Source: a bacterium | GTDB taxonomy: Bacteria > Bacteroidota > Ignavibacteria > Ignavibacteriales > Ignavibacteriaceae | Direction of reading: 5' to 3' | Length of the DNA: 64,000 bases | Assembly: GCA_016716565.1 (NCBI GenBank) | Contig: JADJWC010000001.1 | Coordinates: 558,001-622,000 of the forward strand | Shown here: piece by piece, positions 45,474-54,017 of the stretch | Layout of the letters: each line of letters begins with the position of its first letter | Numbering within the stretch: position 1 is the stretch's first letter | Made by a program: the position numbers and the translations under genes | Notes under the pieces: generated by a model | What the model was told of the DNA's origin: nothing | Databases searched by the model: none | What the model saw: only the letters and a program-made list of their open reading frames with translations

Positions 45474-46742
45474 ATGGCTAATAGTTTTGAAGTAAGAGAT
45501 CCCATTTATGGATTTATTACTTTTGATGAGTGGGAAAAATCTCTAATAGATAGCCAACCCTTCCAAAGATTAAGAAGAATTCAACAGCTTGCATTAACAA
45601 ATTACATTTATCCAAGTGCTAATCATAGTAGATTTGAACATTCCTTGGGAGTCATGCACTTAGCATCGCTTATGTTTAATTCTATAATAAGTGATGATAG
45701 GAATAGAAAATTATTAGAACAAGAATATGGCTATAATGATGCGGGAATACTTAAAAGCGAAAAATTAATTAGATTGGCTGCATTATTACATGACATTGGA
45801 CATCCTCCTTTTTCTCACGCTGCGGAAGAATTGTTTCCACAAATAGCAGGTAGCAATAAGAATTATAAACATGAACAATATAGTACTGCAATAATTACAG
45901 GTCCTCTGAAACATCTAATCGAAGATCACAAGGGAAATAGCAATTATGAATTCACTGCCGAGAAAGTTGCTGCACTTATCGATGGTAACCCTAATATATT
46001 GCGTAATTTTCTTTTTTGGAAAGAGTTAATTGCTAGTCAACTCGATGCAGATAAAGGAGATTATCTATTGAGAGATTCACACCATATTGGAGTTAGGTAT
46101 GGACTATATGATTATAATAGATTGTTAAACACATTAGCTTTAGGTAAAAAACCAAAAGAAGAAGGGGGAGAAATTATCTTAGGAGTTAGAGAAGATGGTT
46201 GGCATATTGCAGAATCTGTTATTCTAGCTAGGTACCAAATGTTTACACAAGTTTATTTTCATAAGACTAGACAGATATACGATTATCATTTAAAAGAAGC
46301 TATATTAGAAGTATTAGAAGGGAAAAAATTTCCAACACCAGATAAAATAGAAGAATATCTGAAATATGATGATATTAAAATTTGGGATCTTCTTTTGAAA
46401 AAAGGTAATAGGCATTCAAAGGCAATTTTAGATAGAGATCATATGAGGGAAATTTATAAAACTAAAGAATACGAAATAGATGAGAAGCATGAACCAATTA
46501 AAGGCATTTCTGAAAAATTAACTCAAAACAAAATTGATAACTATATTATACGATCAAGTAGTGCTTGGTATAAAACAGATTTAAATAAAGAGATAATGAT
46601 AATTTCGAAAGAAGGGGAAGTACGGCCATTAACGGAGTACTCTGAAATTGTTAAAAATATTGGTTACATTAATCAATCTAGACTTTATGTCTGGCCAGAT
46701 AATAGAAACAAAGCAAAGGAGTTTATCAATGAGAAAAAATAA
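45474..46742 (+). CDS. HD-domain phosphohydrolase, YwfO/SAMHD1-like
   Basis: This 422-residue protein matches the COG1078 HD family: VRDPIYGFITFDEWEKSLID, FQRLRRIQQL, SRFEHSLGVMHLA (His56), LLHDIGHPPFSH (His106-Asp107) and LDADKGDYLLRDSHH (Asp191-197). Relatives include the dNTP triphosphohydrolase SAMHD1 and B. subtilis YwfO, so dNTP or (p)ppGpp-type hydrolysis is plausible. It is very AT-rich. The last 14 bases overlap the start of the YwgA-like gene, with an AAAGGAG site inside this gene serving the next start, so the two are one unit. Confidence 0.9.
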   Translation: MANSFEVRDPIYGFITFDEWEKSLIDSQPFQRLRRIQQLALTNYIYPSANHSRFEHSLGVMHLASLMFNSIISDDRNRKLLEQEYGYNDAGILKSEKLIRLAALLHDIGHPPFSHAAEELFPQIAGSNKNYKHEQYSTAIITGPLKHLIEDHKGNSNYEFTAEKVAALIDGNPNILRNFLFWKELIASQLDADKGDYLLRDSHHIGVRYGLYDYNRLLNTLALGKKPKEEGGEIILGVREDGWHIAESVILARYQMFTQVYFHKTRQIYDYHLKEAILEVLEGKKFPTPDKIEEYLKYDDIKIWDLLLKKGNRHSKAILDRDHMREIYKTKEYEIDEKHEPIKGISEKLTQNKIDNYIIRSSSAWYKTDLNKEIMIISKEGEVRPLTEYSEIVKNIGYINQSRLYVWPDNRNKAKEFINEKK

Positions 46743-47235
46743 TTTCAATCTTTTCACTGGTAACTATAAAATACTTCTTGGCATTTTAAATTTTTATAAA
46801 GAAGAGTATCCTAATAAGCAATTAGGTAAAACAATGATACAAAAATTATGTTATTTATTGACGAGAGAGGATATTCTCGACTATGATTATAGTCTTTACC
46901 ATTATGGGCCATATTCTGTGGATTTAGAGAGCGATCTAGATATTTTAAATTTTTTTGACGAAGTCAGCATTGGGTGGAACCAATATGGTTATGATATTGA
47001 AATTAAAAATCAAGAATTAAAACTAGATAAACTTCAAGCAGAAAAAATTAAAAATGTTATAGAAAATTACGGACATTATACAGCAACAGACTTGTCATTA
47101 GTTGCAACAGCTTTATATATTAAGGATAACTATGGAATTGACGATTATGATTTAGTAGATGAGGTTCATAATATAAAGCCTAACTTTAATCCTGAATATA
47201 TTGAAAACGTTTTACAATCTGCAGAAATAATATAA
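46729..47235 (+). CDS. YwgA/Panacea-like small protein paired with the HD phosphohydrolase
   Basis: This 168-residue protein has the pattern of the YwgA/SocA-like (Panacea) superfamily: ILLGILNFYKEEYPNKQLG, GKTMIQKLCYLLTRE (about 33-47), YHYGPYSVDLESDLDIL (about 57-73) and a C-terminal helical part (HYTATDLSLVATALYIKDN). Panacea domains act as neutralising antitoxins in several toxin-antitoxin pairs; YwgA itself has no established role. The start with AAAGGAG 9 nt upstream is inside the HD gene. The 14-bp overlap suggests a stoichiometric partner or antitoxin of the HD enzyme. Family assignment by eye only. Confidence 0.65.
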   Translation: MRKNNFNLFTGNYKILLGILNFYKEEYPNKQLGKTMIQKLCYLLTREDILDYDYSLYHYGPYSVDLESDLDILNFFDEVSIGWNQYGYDIEIKNQELKLDKLQAEKIKNVIENYGHYTATDLSLVATALYIKDNYGIDDYDLVDEVHNIKPNFNPEYIENVLQSAEII

Positions 47236-47352
47236 TAGTCGATTGATATTCTTCTATAATCCTGTATTCCTTAGGAACATTTCTCCGCCATTTTTATATC
47301 TTACCATTCATCAATTCATGATTCACTTCTGAAAATCCTTATATTTGCACCT

Positions 47353-47408
47353 CCCGCCTTCGTCGTAATTGTCATCCAATAAATTAAGTGCAGGATGACT
47401 TCGGCGGG
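47353..47408. repeat. Imperfect inverted repeat with GTCATCC/GGATGAC core
   Basis: CCCGCC...GTCATCC-aataaattaagtgca-GGATGAC...GGCGGG, just upstream of valS; it is followed by GGGCAGGCA, related to the repeat found inside valS. The rest of 47236-47436 shows no gene. Confidence 0.65.
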
Positions 47409-47436
47409 CAGGCATAATTGATAAACCAGAAGATTA

Positions 47437-50073
47437 ATGACAGAAAACAAACACGAAATCCCCAAAGCATACGATCCTTCAAAGACAGAGGATAAATGGT
47501 ATAAATACTGGCTCGATAACGGACTCTTTCACTCGGAGCCAAATGACAAACCGCCGTTCACAATTGCAATTCCTCCGCCGAATATTACCGGCATGCTTAC
47601 GATGGGACACATCCTCAACAACACAATCCAGGATGTTTACATCCGTCTGAAAAGAATGCAGGGTTTCAACTCCTGCTGGGTTCCGGGAACAGACCACGCA
47701 TCAATCGCCACGGAAACAAAAGTAACAAAGTTTCTTGAAGAGAAGGGAATTGATAAATATAAAATTGGTCGCGAAGAATTTCTTAAGCATTGCCAGGAGT
47801 GGAGAAAAGAATACGGCGGAATAATCATCCAGCAGTTGAAGAAGCTTGGCGTTAGCTGCGACTGGCGGCGTGAACGCTTCACAATGGATGACGATTACTA
47901 CCGCGAAGTGATAAAAGCTTTCGTTGATCTTTACAAGGAAGGAAAAATTTATCGCGGCTACAGGATGGTTAACTGGGATCCTGCAAACAAGTCGGCTATT
48001 TCCGATGAAGAAGTTCTTTACAGAACTGTTAACGGGAAACTCTGGTACTTCCGTTACCCGGTTGTGGGAATGGATAAATATATTGTTGTTGCTACGACAC
48101 GACCGGAAACAATACTCGGCGATACGGGTGTTGCAGTAAATCCGAATGATGAACGATACAAAGATCTCATCGGCAAAAAAGTTAAGCTGCCGACCTTGCC
48201 TACCGGCAGGCAGGTTGTCGGAAGAGAGATTCCGATTTTTGCTGATGAATATGTTGATATGGAATTCGGAACAGGTGCAGTAAAGGTAACACCCGCACAC
48301 GATGTAAATGATTATGCAATGGGTCAGAGACACAAGCTGGAAATTGTTAACATTTTCAATCCTGATGCTACAACAAACAAAAACGTTCCTGATTGGCTCC
48401 AAGGTTTGGATCGCTTTGAAGCAAGAAAGAAAGTCGTGGAGTGGTTTGAGAAAAATAATTTGATGGAAAAGATTGAAGATTATCAGAACAAAGTCGGTTA
48501 CTCGGAAAGAGGCGGCGTTCCGATTGAGCCGTATTTATCTGAACAATGGTTTATGAAAATGTCTGAGCTTGCAAAACCAGCACTCGATGTTGTGCGGGAA
48601 GGAAAAGTAAAATTTTATCCAGCACACTGGGAGAAAACTTATTTTCACTGGATGGAAAACATTAGTGACTGGTGCATATCTCGCCAGCTTTGGTGGGGAC
48701 ACAGGATTCCTGTTTGGTATCACAAGCAAACAAAAGAAATTTACTGTGAAGTTCATCCGCCGAAAGATATTGATAATTATACACAGGATGATGATGTGCT
48801 AGATACTTGGGCATCAAGCTGGATTTGGGCTCACGCAATTTTCAGAACGGAGGAGGAAAGAAAGTATTATTATCCGACCTCAATTCTTGTAACGGCTCCT
48901 GATATAATTTTCTTCTGGGTTGCAAGAATGATTATGTCCGGAATGCATTTTATGAAAGATATTCCTTTCAGTCACGTTTACTTCACAAGTGTCATTCGTG
49001 ATCTGCAGGGAAGAAAGATGAGCAAGTCACTCGGCAACTCTCCAGATCCACTCGATGTAATTAAAGAATTTGGTGCTGATGCGTTACGGTTTACGGTTCT
49101 TTACCTTGCACCGCTTGGACAGGATGTTCTTTTCTCTGCTGACAAATGTGATTTTGGAAGAAACTTTGCAAACAAAATCTGGAATGCCGGAAGATTCCTT
49201 CTGATGAATGCTGAGAATATTAAAGTTGATGAAAAACTGAAAGATGCTCATATTGATTTTGCGGACGAATGGATTATTTCACGCTTCAATGAAACACTTG
49301 AAGAGTTCAACAATGCAATGGAAAGTTTTGAAATCAACAACGCAACAAAGATCATTTACTCTTTTGTGTGGAATGACTTCTGCGACTGGTATGTTGAAAT
49401 GATAAAGAATAGATTGTATGCTGATGATGAGGAGGTTAAATCTGCTGTTCTGACAAGAGCATTATCAATCTTTGAAAATATATTGAAGATGGTTCATCCG
49501 TTTATGCCGTTTGTGACGGAGGAGATTTATCAATTGATGAAAGAGAGAAAAGATGGAGAGAGCATTTCAACTTCTGAGTTTCCGAAAGTGAAAAAGGAGT
49601 CGATAAATGCTCAGGCTGATCGGGAAATGGAAACAGTTGAGCATATTGTTACAGTACTCAGAAATATTCGCGGCGAGATGAATATTCCTCCTTCCAAGAA
49701 GATAAATGTTTTACTAAAGTCAAATGAAGTAAAAGAACGACAGATCGATTATATTAAAAAGCTTGCAAAGGTTGAAGACCTGAAAGCAGGTGTAAACATA
49801 ACGAAGCCCAAAGCCAGTGCATCTGCACTAGTAAAATCTGCTGAGATTTACGTTCCGCTTGAAGGATTGATTGATCTTGATGTTGAAAGGCAAAGATTGC
49901 AGAAAGAAATTACACGGCTTGAAGGTTCTCTTGCAGGAATAGAAAAGAAACTATCCAATGAAAAGTTTGTTAGCGGTGCACCGGCAGAAGTCGTTGAAAA
50001 AGAAAGAGCAAAGCAAAGAGATTGGCAGGAGAATTTGATGAAGCTAAAAGAAATTTTGGCGAATTTAAATTGA
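47437..50073 (+). CDS. valS: Valyl-tRNA synthetase, with an in-frame repeat insertion
   Basis: This 878-residue class Ia synthetase charges tRNA-Val. It has PPPNITGMLTMGH (HIGH-type motif, 46-58), an editing domain with TTRPETILGDT and TPAHDVNDY, the GRKMSKSLGN motif (near 525), the anticodon-binding domain and a C-terminal coiled coil (RQRLQKEITRLEGSL). At residues 253-260 the sequence reads VKLP-TLPTGRQV-VGREIP where relatives read LPLVGREIP. The extra codons (48193-48216) are the GCCTACCGGCAGGC palindrome, a dispersed repeat inserted in frame in the editing domain. The gene otherwise looks intact. Confidence 0.96.
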   Translation: MTENKHEIPKAYDPSKTEDKWYKYWLDNGLFHSEPNDKPPFTIAIPPPNITGMLTMGHILNNTIQDVYIRLKRMQGFNSCWVPGTDHASIATETKVTKFLEEKGIDKYKIGREEFLKHCQEWRKEYGGIIIQQLKKLGVSCDWRRERFTMDDDYYREVIKAFVDLYKEGKIYRGYRMVNWDPANKSAISDEEVLYRTVNGKLWYFRYPVVGMDKYIVVATTRPETILGDTGVAVNPNDERYKDLIGKKVKLPTLPTGRQVVGREIPIFADEYVDMEFGTGAVKVTPAHDVNDYAMGQRHKLEIVNIFNPDATTNKNVPDWLQGLDRFEARKKVVEWFEKNNLMEKIEDYQNKVGYSERGGVPIEPYLSEQWFMKMSELAKPALDVVREGKVKFYPAHWEKTYFHWMENISDWCISRQLWWGHRIPVWYHKQTKEIYCEVHPPKDIDNYTQDDDVLDTWASSWIWAHAIFRTEEERKYYYPTSILVTAPDIIFFWVARMIMSGMHFMKDIPFSHVYFTSVIRDLQGRKMSKSLGNSPDPLDVIKEFGADALRFTVLYLAPLGQDVLFSADKCDFGRNFANKIWNAGRFLLMNAENIKVDEKLKDAHIDFADEWIISRFNETLEEFNNAMESFEINNATKIIYSFVWNDFCDWYVEMIKNRLYADDEEVKSAVLTRALSIFENILKMVHPFMPFVTEEIYQLMKERKDGESISTSEFPKVKKESINAQADREMETVEHIVTVLRNIRGEMNIPPSKKINVLLKSNEVKERQIDYIKKLAKVEDLKAGVNITKPKASASALVKSAEIYVPLEGLIDLDVERQRLQKEITRLEGSLAGIEKKLSNEKFVSGAPAEVVEKERAKQRDWQENLMKLKEILANLN

Positions 50074-50082
50074 GATAAATAG

Positions 50083-50199
50083 CCACGAGCTTTAGCTCGT
50101 GGATAAAAATTAAATGAACTTGTTTGGTTTTAACCAAAATGGTCTTGGGCTAAAGCCGAGTATTTTTTTATTCTTTTTCCCCCGACCTAAAGGTCGGGG
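50083..50199. repeat. Cluster of CTAAAG/CTTTAG-core hairpins
   Basis: CCACGAGC-TTTA-GCTCGTGG (50083-50102, also a likely valS terminator), TTGGGC-TAAA-GCCGAG (50145-50160) and CCCCGACC-TAAA-GGTCGGGG (50180-50199). The tetraloop core is constant while the stems differ, which marks a repeat family rather than three unrelated terminators. Confidence 0.75.
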
Positions 50200-50218
50200 C
50201 TATCAGAAAGGGGTTAAA

Positions 50219-50725
50219 ATGTATCACAAAATATCCGACTTCATCGAAGACTGGAAATATGAATCCGAAGCAACCATAAAAGTTCTCAGTAACCTAACCG
50301 ATGAAGTGCTCACCGTAAAATTCAATAATGAGATTCGTACATCCGGAAGGCTTGCCTGGCATATTGCAGGAGCAATAGCTGAATTAGGTCATCGGATGGG
50401 ATTGGCTTTTATAGAAATAGATCAAGATTCACCCTTCCCATCAACAGCAAAAGAGATTGTTGATGAATACAAAAGTGCTTCGGATGGATTGATAAAAGAG
50501 ATAAAAGAAAAATGGAATGATGATACTCTTTCCATTGAAGATGAGATAACAGGTCAGGGAGATATGTGGTTGAGAGGAAAAACATTAGGTGCTTTAGTTA
50601 CTCATCAAATCCATCATCGTGCACAGCTGACTATTGTAATGAGATTAGCTGGATTAAAGGTTCCCGGTGTTTACGGTCCTGCTAAAGAGGAATGGGTGAA
50701 TTATGGAATGCAGCCGCAGGAATAA
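50219..50725 (+). CDS. DinB family protein
   Basis: This 168-residue four-helix-bundle protein has the metal-binding His pattern of DinB/YfiT-like proteins: RLAWHIAGA near residue 47 and VTHQIHHRAQLTIVMRLAG near residue 125. Such proteins include bacillithiol-dependent S-transferases and many of unknown role. The frame extends 35 codons upstream through repeat hairpins, but GGGG precedes the ATG at 50219 and homology begins there. Confidence 0.88.
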   Translation: MYHKISDFIEDWKYESEATIKVLSNLTDEVLTVKFNNEIRTSGRLAWHIAGAIAELGHRMGLAFIEIDQDSPFPSTAKEIVDEYKSASDGLIKEIKEKWNDDTLSIEDEITGQGDMWLRGKTLGALVTHQIHHRAQLTIVMRLAGLKVPGVYGPAKEEWVNYGMQPQE

Positions 50726-50733
50726 TTCTCCTG

Positions 50734-50818
50734 TGTCATCCTGAATTTATTTCAGGATCTCAGTTTGTATTTAAATATTAATAAAATTTTAAGATGCTGA
50801 AACAAGTTCAGCATGACA
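50734..50818. repeat. TGTCAT/TGACA-ended palindromic repeat
   Basis: TGTCATCCTGAAtttaTTTCAGGAT and GATGCTGAAACAAGTTCAGCATGACA, 85 bp, the same design as 39145-39218 with different stem bases, i.e. compensated changes. It lies between convergent genes and may end both. Confidence 0.85.
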
Positions 50819-50823
50819 TACTG

Positions 50824-52065
50824 TTACTCGTTCTGCTCTTTAAACTTTTTCAGAATATTTTCAACCGCATCTTTGTGAACCATAAAATCCATAATCTTCA
50901 GCTTAACATAATCTTCGTGATAAAAATAATATCCTTTATCACCAGTGTTTCGCGAACCAGCACCTGAATCTTTAATTAAATACCAATCCTTTCCATCCTT
51001 TTCCATATAACCAACAAGATGAATTCCATGATCGTCAGTCGTGGTTTCGTTACTGAAGCGGAACTGTCTCGCGTTCTCATCAATATATTCTGAAGGAATA
51101 TCGAAAGTTGGAATGACACCGACTTTATGCCACGAATCGTAACCGGCTTCAGATACATCTCCGCCGATTGCCATAGTATAGCCATTTCTTATTGCATTCT
51201 TCACAGCGTCCATATAAACATTTAAAGGTACGTTGTAATAGATGTTGCTGTGCCACCAGTTATCCGGCACTTCATATTCAACCTGCTTGTAATATGGCTG
51301 CTGCATATATGAAAGAATATCAACATAATCATCAGGGATTATTTTGATGTGATCATTTAAAAATTCTTTTGGTGAATATTTCTTTGCTTCAAAATAAAAC
51401 TCAGCTGGTGGTTCACCCATGTAGTGATTTAATATTGATTTAATAACCTTGATTGCTTCATCTTCATTCCAGGCGTGAGTTGATTTAATATTTTCAAGGT
51501 ATGATTTCATTTCCCTGTGCATTGCTGTGTGGTCGTGAAATTTTTGTTCTGGAAGCATTCCTGAGTAAGCTTCTGCCGGAACAACTCCGTACATTTTCCA
51601 GATTCTGGGAACTGCATTTGCCTCAGAACCTTCCTCAAATGCCGAGTTTCCTCTTTCTTTAATATATCGTTTCGCTTTCTCAACATACTCCCAGTAAACG
51701 GTGTACATTTCTGAAAGTTTTACCTTTTTCTGGTGAAGCCTGTAAACTTCTGATTCAAAAAACGATGTAGTTGAAAAACACCAACAGGTTCCGGTTCTTC
51801 CCTGGGAAACAGGATCAGTGTGCCAGAAGCTGGTAAACTCGTCCTTGGATTTTGGCAGATCCATCCCGGTAAAATCAAGTTTAAATTCTTTCTTCTTTTC
51901 CTTTTCAGGCACGTTAAAATCATCTAAACTTTTTTCAATTTCATTTTTGTAGAAGCCATCTTTCTCTTCCTGGAAAACTCCTTTGTTTTTTTCTTCTTGT
52001 GCTAAAAGTGAGTTCAGCAAAAAGAAAGCTATAAGTATGGTAAGTAGTAATGATGTGGTTTTCAT
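50824..52065 (-). CDS. Exported C1-family (bleomycin hydrolase/PepC-like) cysteine peptidase
   Basis: This 413-residue protein has a signal peptide (LLTILIAFFLLNSLLAQ) and a papain-like active site: QGRTGTCWCFSTTSFF (Gln88, Cys94), then a helical insert, and TDDHGIHLVGYMEKDG with the catalytic His. The third-residue motif reads YLIKDSGAGSRN, with Asp where PepC/papain have Asn-Ser-Trp. It resembles the bleomycin hydrolase branch in layout. The Asp may be a subfamily trait or alter activity. The frame extends further upstream, but the ATG at 52065 starts the signal peptide. Confidence 0.88.
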   Translation of the reverse strand: MKTTSLLLTILIAFFLLNSLLAQEEKNKGVFQEEKDGFYKNEIEKSLDDFNVPEKEKKKEFKLDFTGMDLPKSKDEFTSFWHTDPVSQGRTGTCWCFSTTSFFESEVYRLHQKKVKLSEMYTVYWEYVEKAKRYIKERGNSAFEEGSEANAVPRIWKMYGVVPAEAYSGMLPEQKFHDHTAMHREMKSYLENIKSTHAWNEDEAIKVIKSILNHYMGEPPAEFYFEAKKYSPKEFLNDHIKIIPDDYVDILSYMQQPYYKQVEYEVPDNWWHSNIYYNVPLNVYMDAVKNAIRNGYTMAIGGDVSEAGYDSWHKVGVIPTFDIPSEYIDENARQFRFSNETTTDDHGIHLVGYMEKDGKDWYLIKDSGAGSRNTGDKGYYFYHEDYVKLKIMDFMVHKDAVENILKKFKEQNE

Positions 52066-52204
52066 ATAAATCCCCGCACTTTTCAATAATATAAAATATT
52101 TGTACTGGAAAATTACAGCATTCGTTAGCAAAGGTAAACTATTTTTATTTAGTTTATTTTCATCCGAAAAGCCTTATATTCACTTCAAAATTAAGGAGGT
52201 ATTG

Positions 52205-53944
52205 ATGAAATCTGTGTTTTTACTTTTTATTCTTTCTGCACTTTGGCTGCAGGTATTCGCTCAGGGAAATTTTGTAGTGAATACAGTTTCACCTCAATCC
52301 CAATCATTGAATTTTCTCCCTACGCTTGAGATAACAATTAACTTTTCCAGTGCTGTTGATATTGCTTCTTTCAATGATACTACGTTTAAGGTTTGGGGAA
52401 GATGGTCGGGTGTCCACAAAGGAACAATTGTTCCCTTCAATAATAACAACTCAATTCATTTCACACCCGATGAAAACTTTTTCTATGGCGAGCAAGTAAC
52501 GGTCTCTCTATCAAAAGGAATTAAAGATACTGCTGGTAATTATCTGCAGACTGGATATTCATGGAATTTCTGGACTAGGACGCTTCCCGGTTCAATGGAT
52601 TTAACAAGAACCTCAATAATAAATGTGCGAGAACCTGGCGAGGGATGGATTCAAACCTATGGAACGTATGCAGGAGATCTTGATAGTGATGGTTGGAGCG
52701 ACTTTATTGTACCGAATGAAAATGCAAATGACATCAGAGTTTTTATGAATGATCAAAACGGAAGTTATAATGATTTTACTATCTTCAACATTAACGGAGG
52801 ATCCAGACCAAGTACCAATGAGGGATTCGATTATAACCTCGATGGTAAAATGGATTTTACTGTCGGCAACAGTACAAATAATCTGGTGACAGTTTTTAAA
52901 GGAGACGGCACAGGTAGTTTTTCAGATATCCAGAATTACACTGCGGATACAGGTATAAGAGGACTGGTTGTATTAGATGCAGATGGAGACGGTTTTCCAG
53001 ACATTGTTACAGCAAACAGGGATGCCAGTAATGTTTCTATTATTAAGAATAACACTGACGGAACATTTGCATCAGCAATTAATTTTGAAGGAAATGGAAA
53101 CGGAGAAACAGCAGCCGCATCTGCTGATGTAAACGGTGATGGTATTATGGATTTATTCCTCGGGGCAATTTATTCAGACGAAGTTATGCTCTGGCTTGGT
53201 GATGGAAATGGTGGTTTTATTTTCAAAGATGAAGTAGCCGTTGGTAATGGTCCCTGGATGGTGGTTTCTGGCGATGTGAATAATGATGGAATACCAGATG
53301 TTGTTTGTGCCAACTCAAGCGGTTCAAGTTTTTCGGTTGTGCTGTGTGATAGTGCAGGAAATCTTTCTTCTCCAACAAATTATTCTGTTGGAAATTTTCC
53401 ATTGTCAGTTGATCTTGGCGATGTAGATGGCGATCTCGATCTGGATATTGTTACGAGTAATTTTACCGGCGGTAATTTTACTCTATATGAAAACGATGGA
53501 AACGGAATTTTCATCAACCGGAATGATCTTCCATCAAACCAGGCAGGAAGCTGTGCAGTTTTTCACGACAGAGATAATGACGGTGATATGGATATGACAG
53601 GCGTTGATGAACTACAGGATTTACTTATCCTTTTTACAAATGGTTCTTTGACAAATGTAAAGAATGAAGATTATATACCAGATGAAATTGTCCTTTATCA
53701 AAATTATCCCAATCCGTTTAATCCGGAAACCAGTCTGCAGTATGCAGTCGGCAGTAGGCAATATGTTACGTTAAAAGTCTATGACATTTTAGGAAATGAA
53801 ATTGCAACATTAGTAAATGAAGAAAAGGCCCCTGGAACATACGAAATGAACTTTAATGGAGGTGGATTATCAAGCGGAATGTATTTTTATACTTTGAGAA
53901 CTGGAGCTTTTTCCGAAACGAAAAAGATGATCCTGCAAAAATAA
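52205..53944 (+). CDS. T9SS-secreted protein with Big_5 and FG-GAP/VCBS repeats
   Basis: This 579-residue protein starts after AAGGAGG and a signal peptide (LFILSALWLQVFAQ). Residues about 22-130 form a bacterial Ig-like Big_5 domain (NTVSPQSQSLNFLPTLEI). About 155-515 carries FG-GAP/VCBS repeats with calcium loops: DLDSDGWSDFI, DADGDGFPDIV, DVNGDGIMDLF, DVNNDGIPDVV, DVDGDLDLDIV, DRDNDGDMDMT, i.e. a beta-propeller. The T9SS type A domain (LYQNYPNPFNPETS) ends it; inside it is AVGSRQYVTLKVYD. Probably a surface adhesion or binding protein. Confidence 0.92.
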   Translation: MKSVFLLFILSALWLQVFAQGNFVVNTVSPQSQSLNFLPTLEITINFSSAVDIASFNDTTFKVWGRWSGVHKGTIVPFNNNNSIHFTPDENFFYGEQVTVSLSKGIKDTAGNYLQTGYSWNFWTRTLPGSMDLTRTSIINVREPGEGWIQTYGTYAGDLDSDGWSDFIVPNENANDIRVFMNDQNGSYNDFTIFNINGGSRPSTNEGFDYNLDGKMDFTVGNSTNNLVTVFKGDGTGSFSDIQNYTADTGIRGLVVLDADGDGFPDIVTANRDASNVSIIKNNTDGTFASAINFEGNGNGETAAASADVNGDGIMDLFLGAIYSDEVMLWLGDGNGGFIFKDEVAVGNGPWMVVSGDVNNDGIPDVVCANSSGSSFSVVLCDSAGNLSSPTNYSVGNFPLSVDLGDVDGDLDLDIVTSNFTGGNFTLYENDGNGIFINRNDLPSNQAGSCAVFHDRDNDGDMDMTGVDELQDLLILFTNGSLTNVKNEDYIPDEIVLYQNYPNPFNPETSLQYAVGSRQYVTLKVYDILGNEIATLVNEEKAPGTYEMNFNGGGLSSGMYFYTLRTGAFSETKKMILQK

Positions 53945-53966
53945 GAATAAGAAAAGGTTTCTGATT

Positions 53967-53994
53967 AAGGGTAAGAAAGTTCCACCTTACTCTT
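53967..53994. terminator. Bidirectional terminator hairpin
   Basis: AAGGGTAAG and CTTACTCTT pair over 9 bp with one G-U, loop 10 nt, T-rich on the right. It separates the FG-GAP gene from the convergent matrixin gene. Confidence 0.6.
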
Positions 53995-54017
53995 TCTCAT
54001 ACTCTTTATCTTGTAAA

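Noticed and set aside
47701..48402. A 233-codon open frame antisense to valS
   Set aside because: It lies fully inside valS, has no family resemblance, and is kept open by valS codon usage.
50114..50218. Upstream extension of the DinB gene
   Set aside because: The extra 35 codons are translated repeat hairpins; the ATG at 50219 has an SD and starts the domain.
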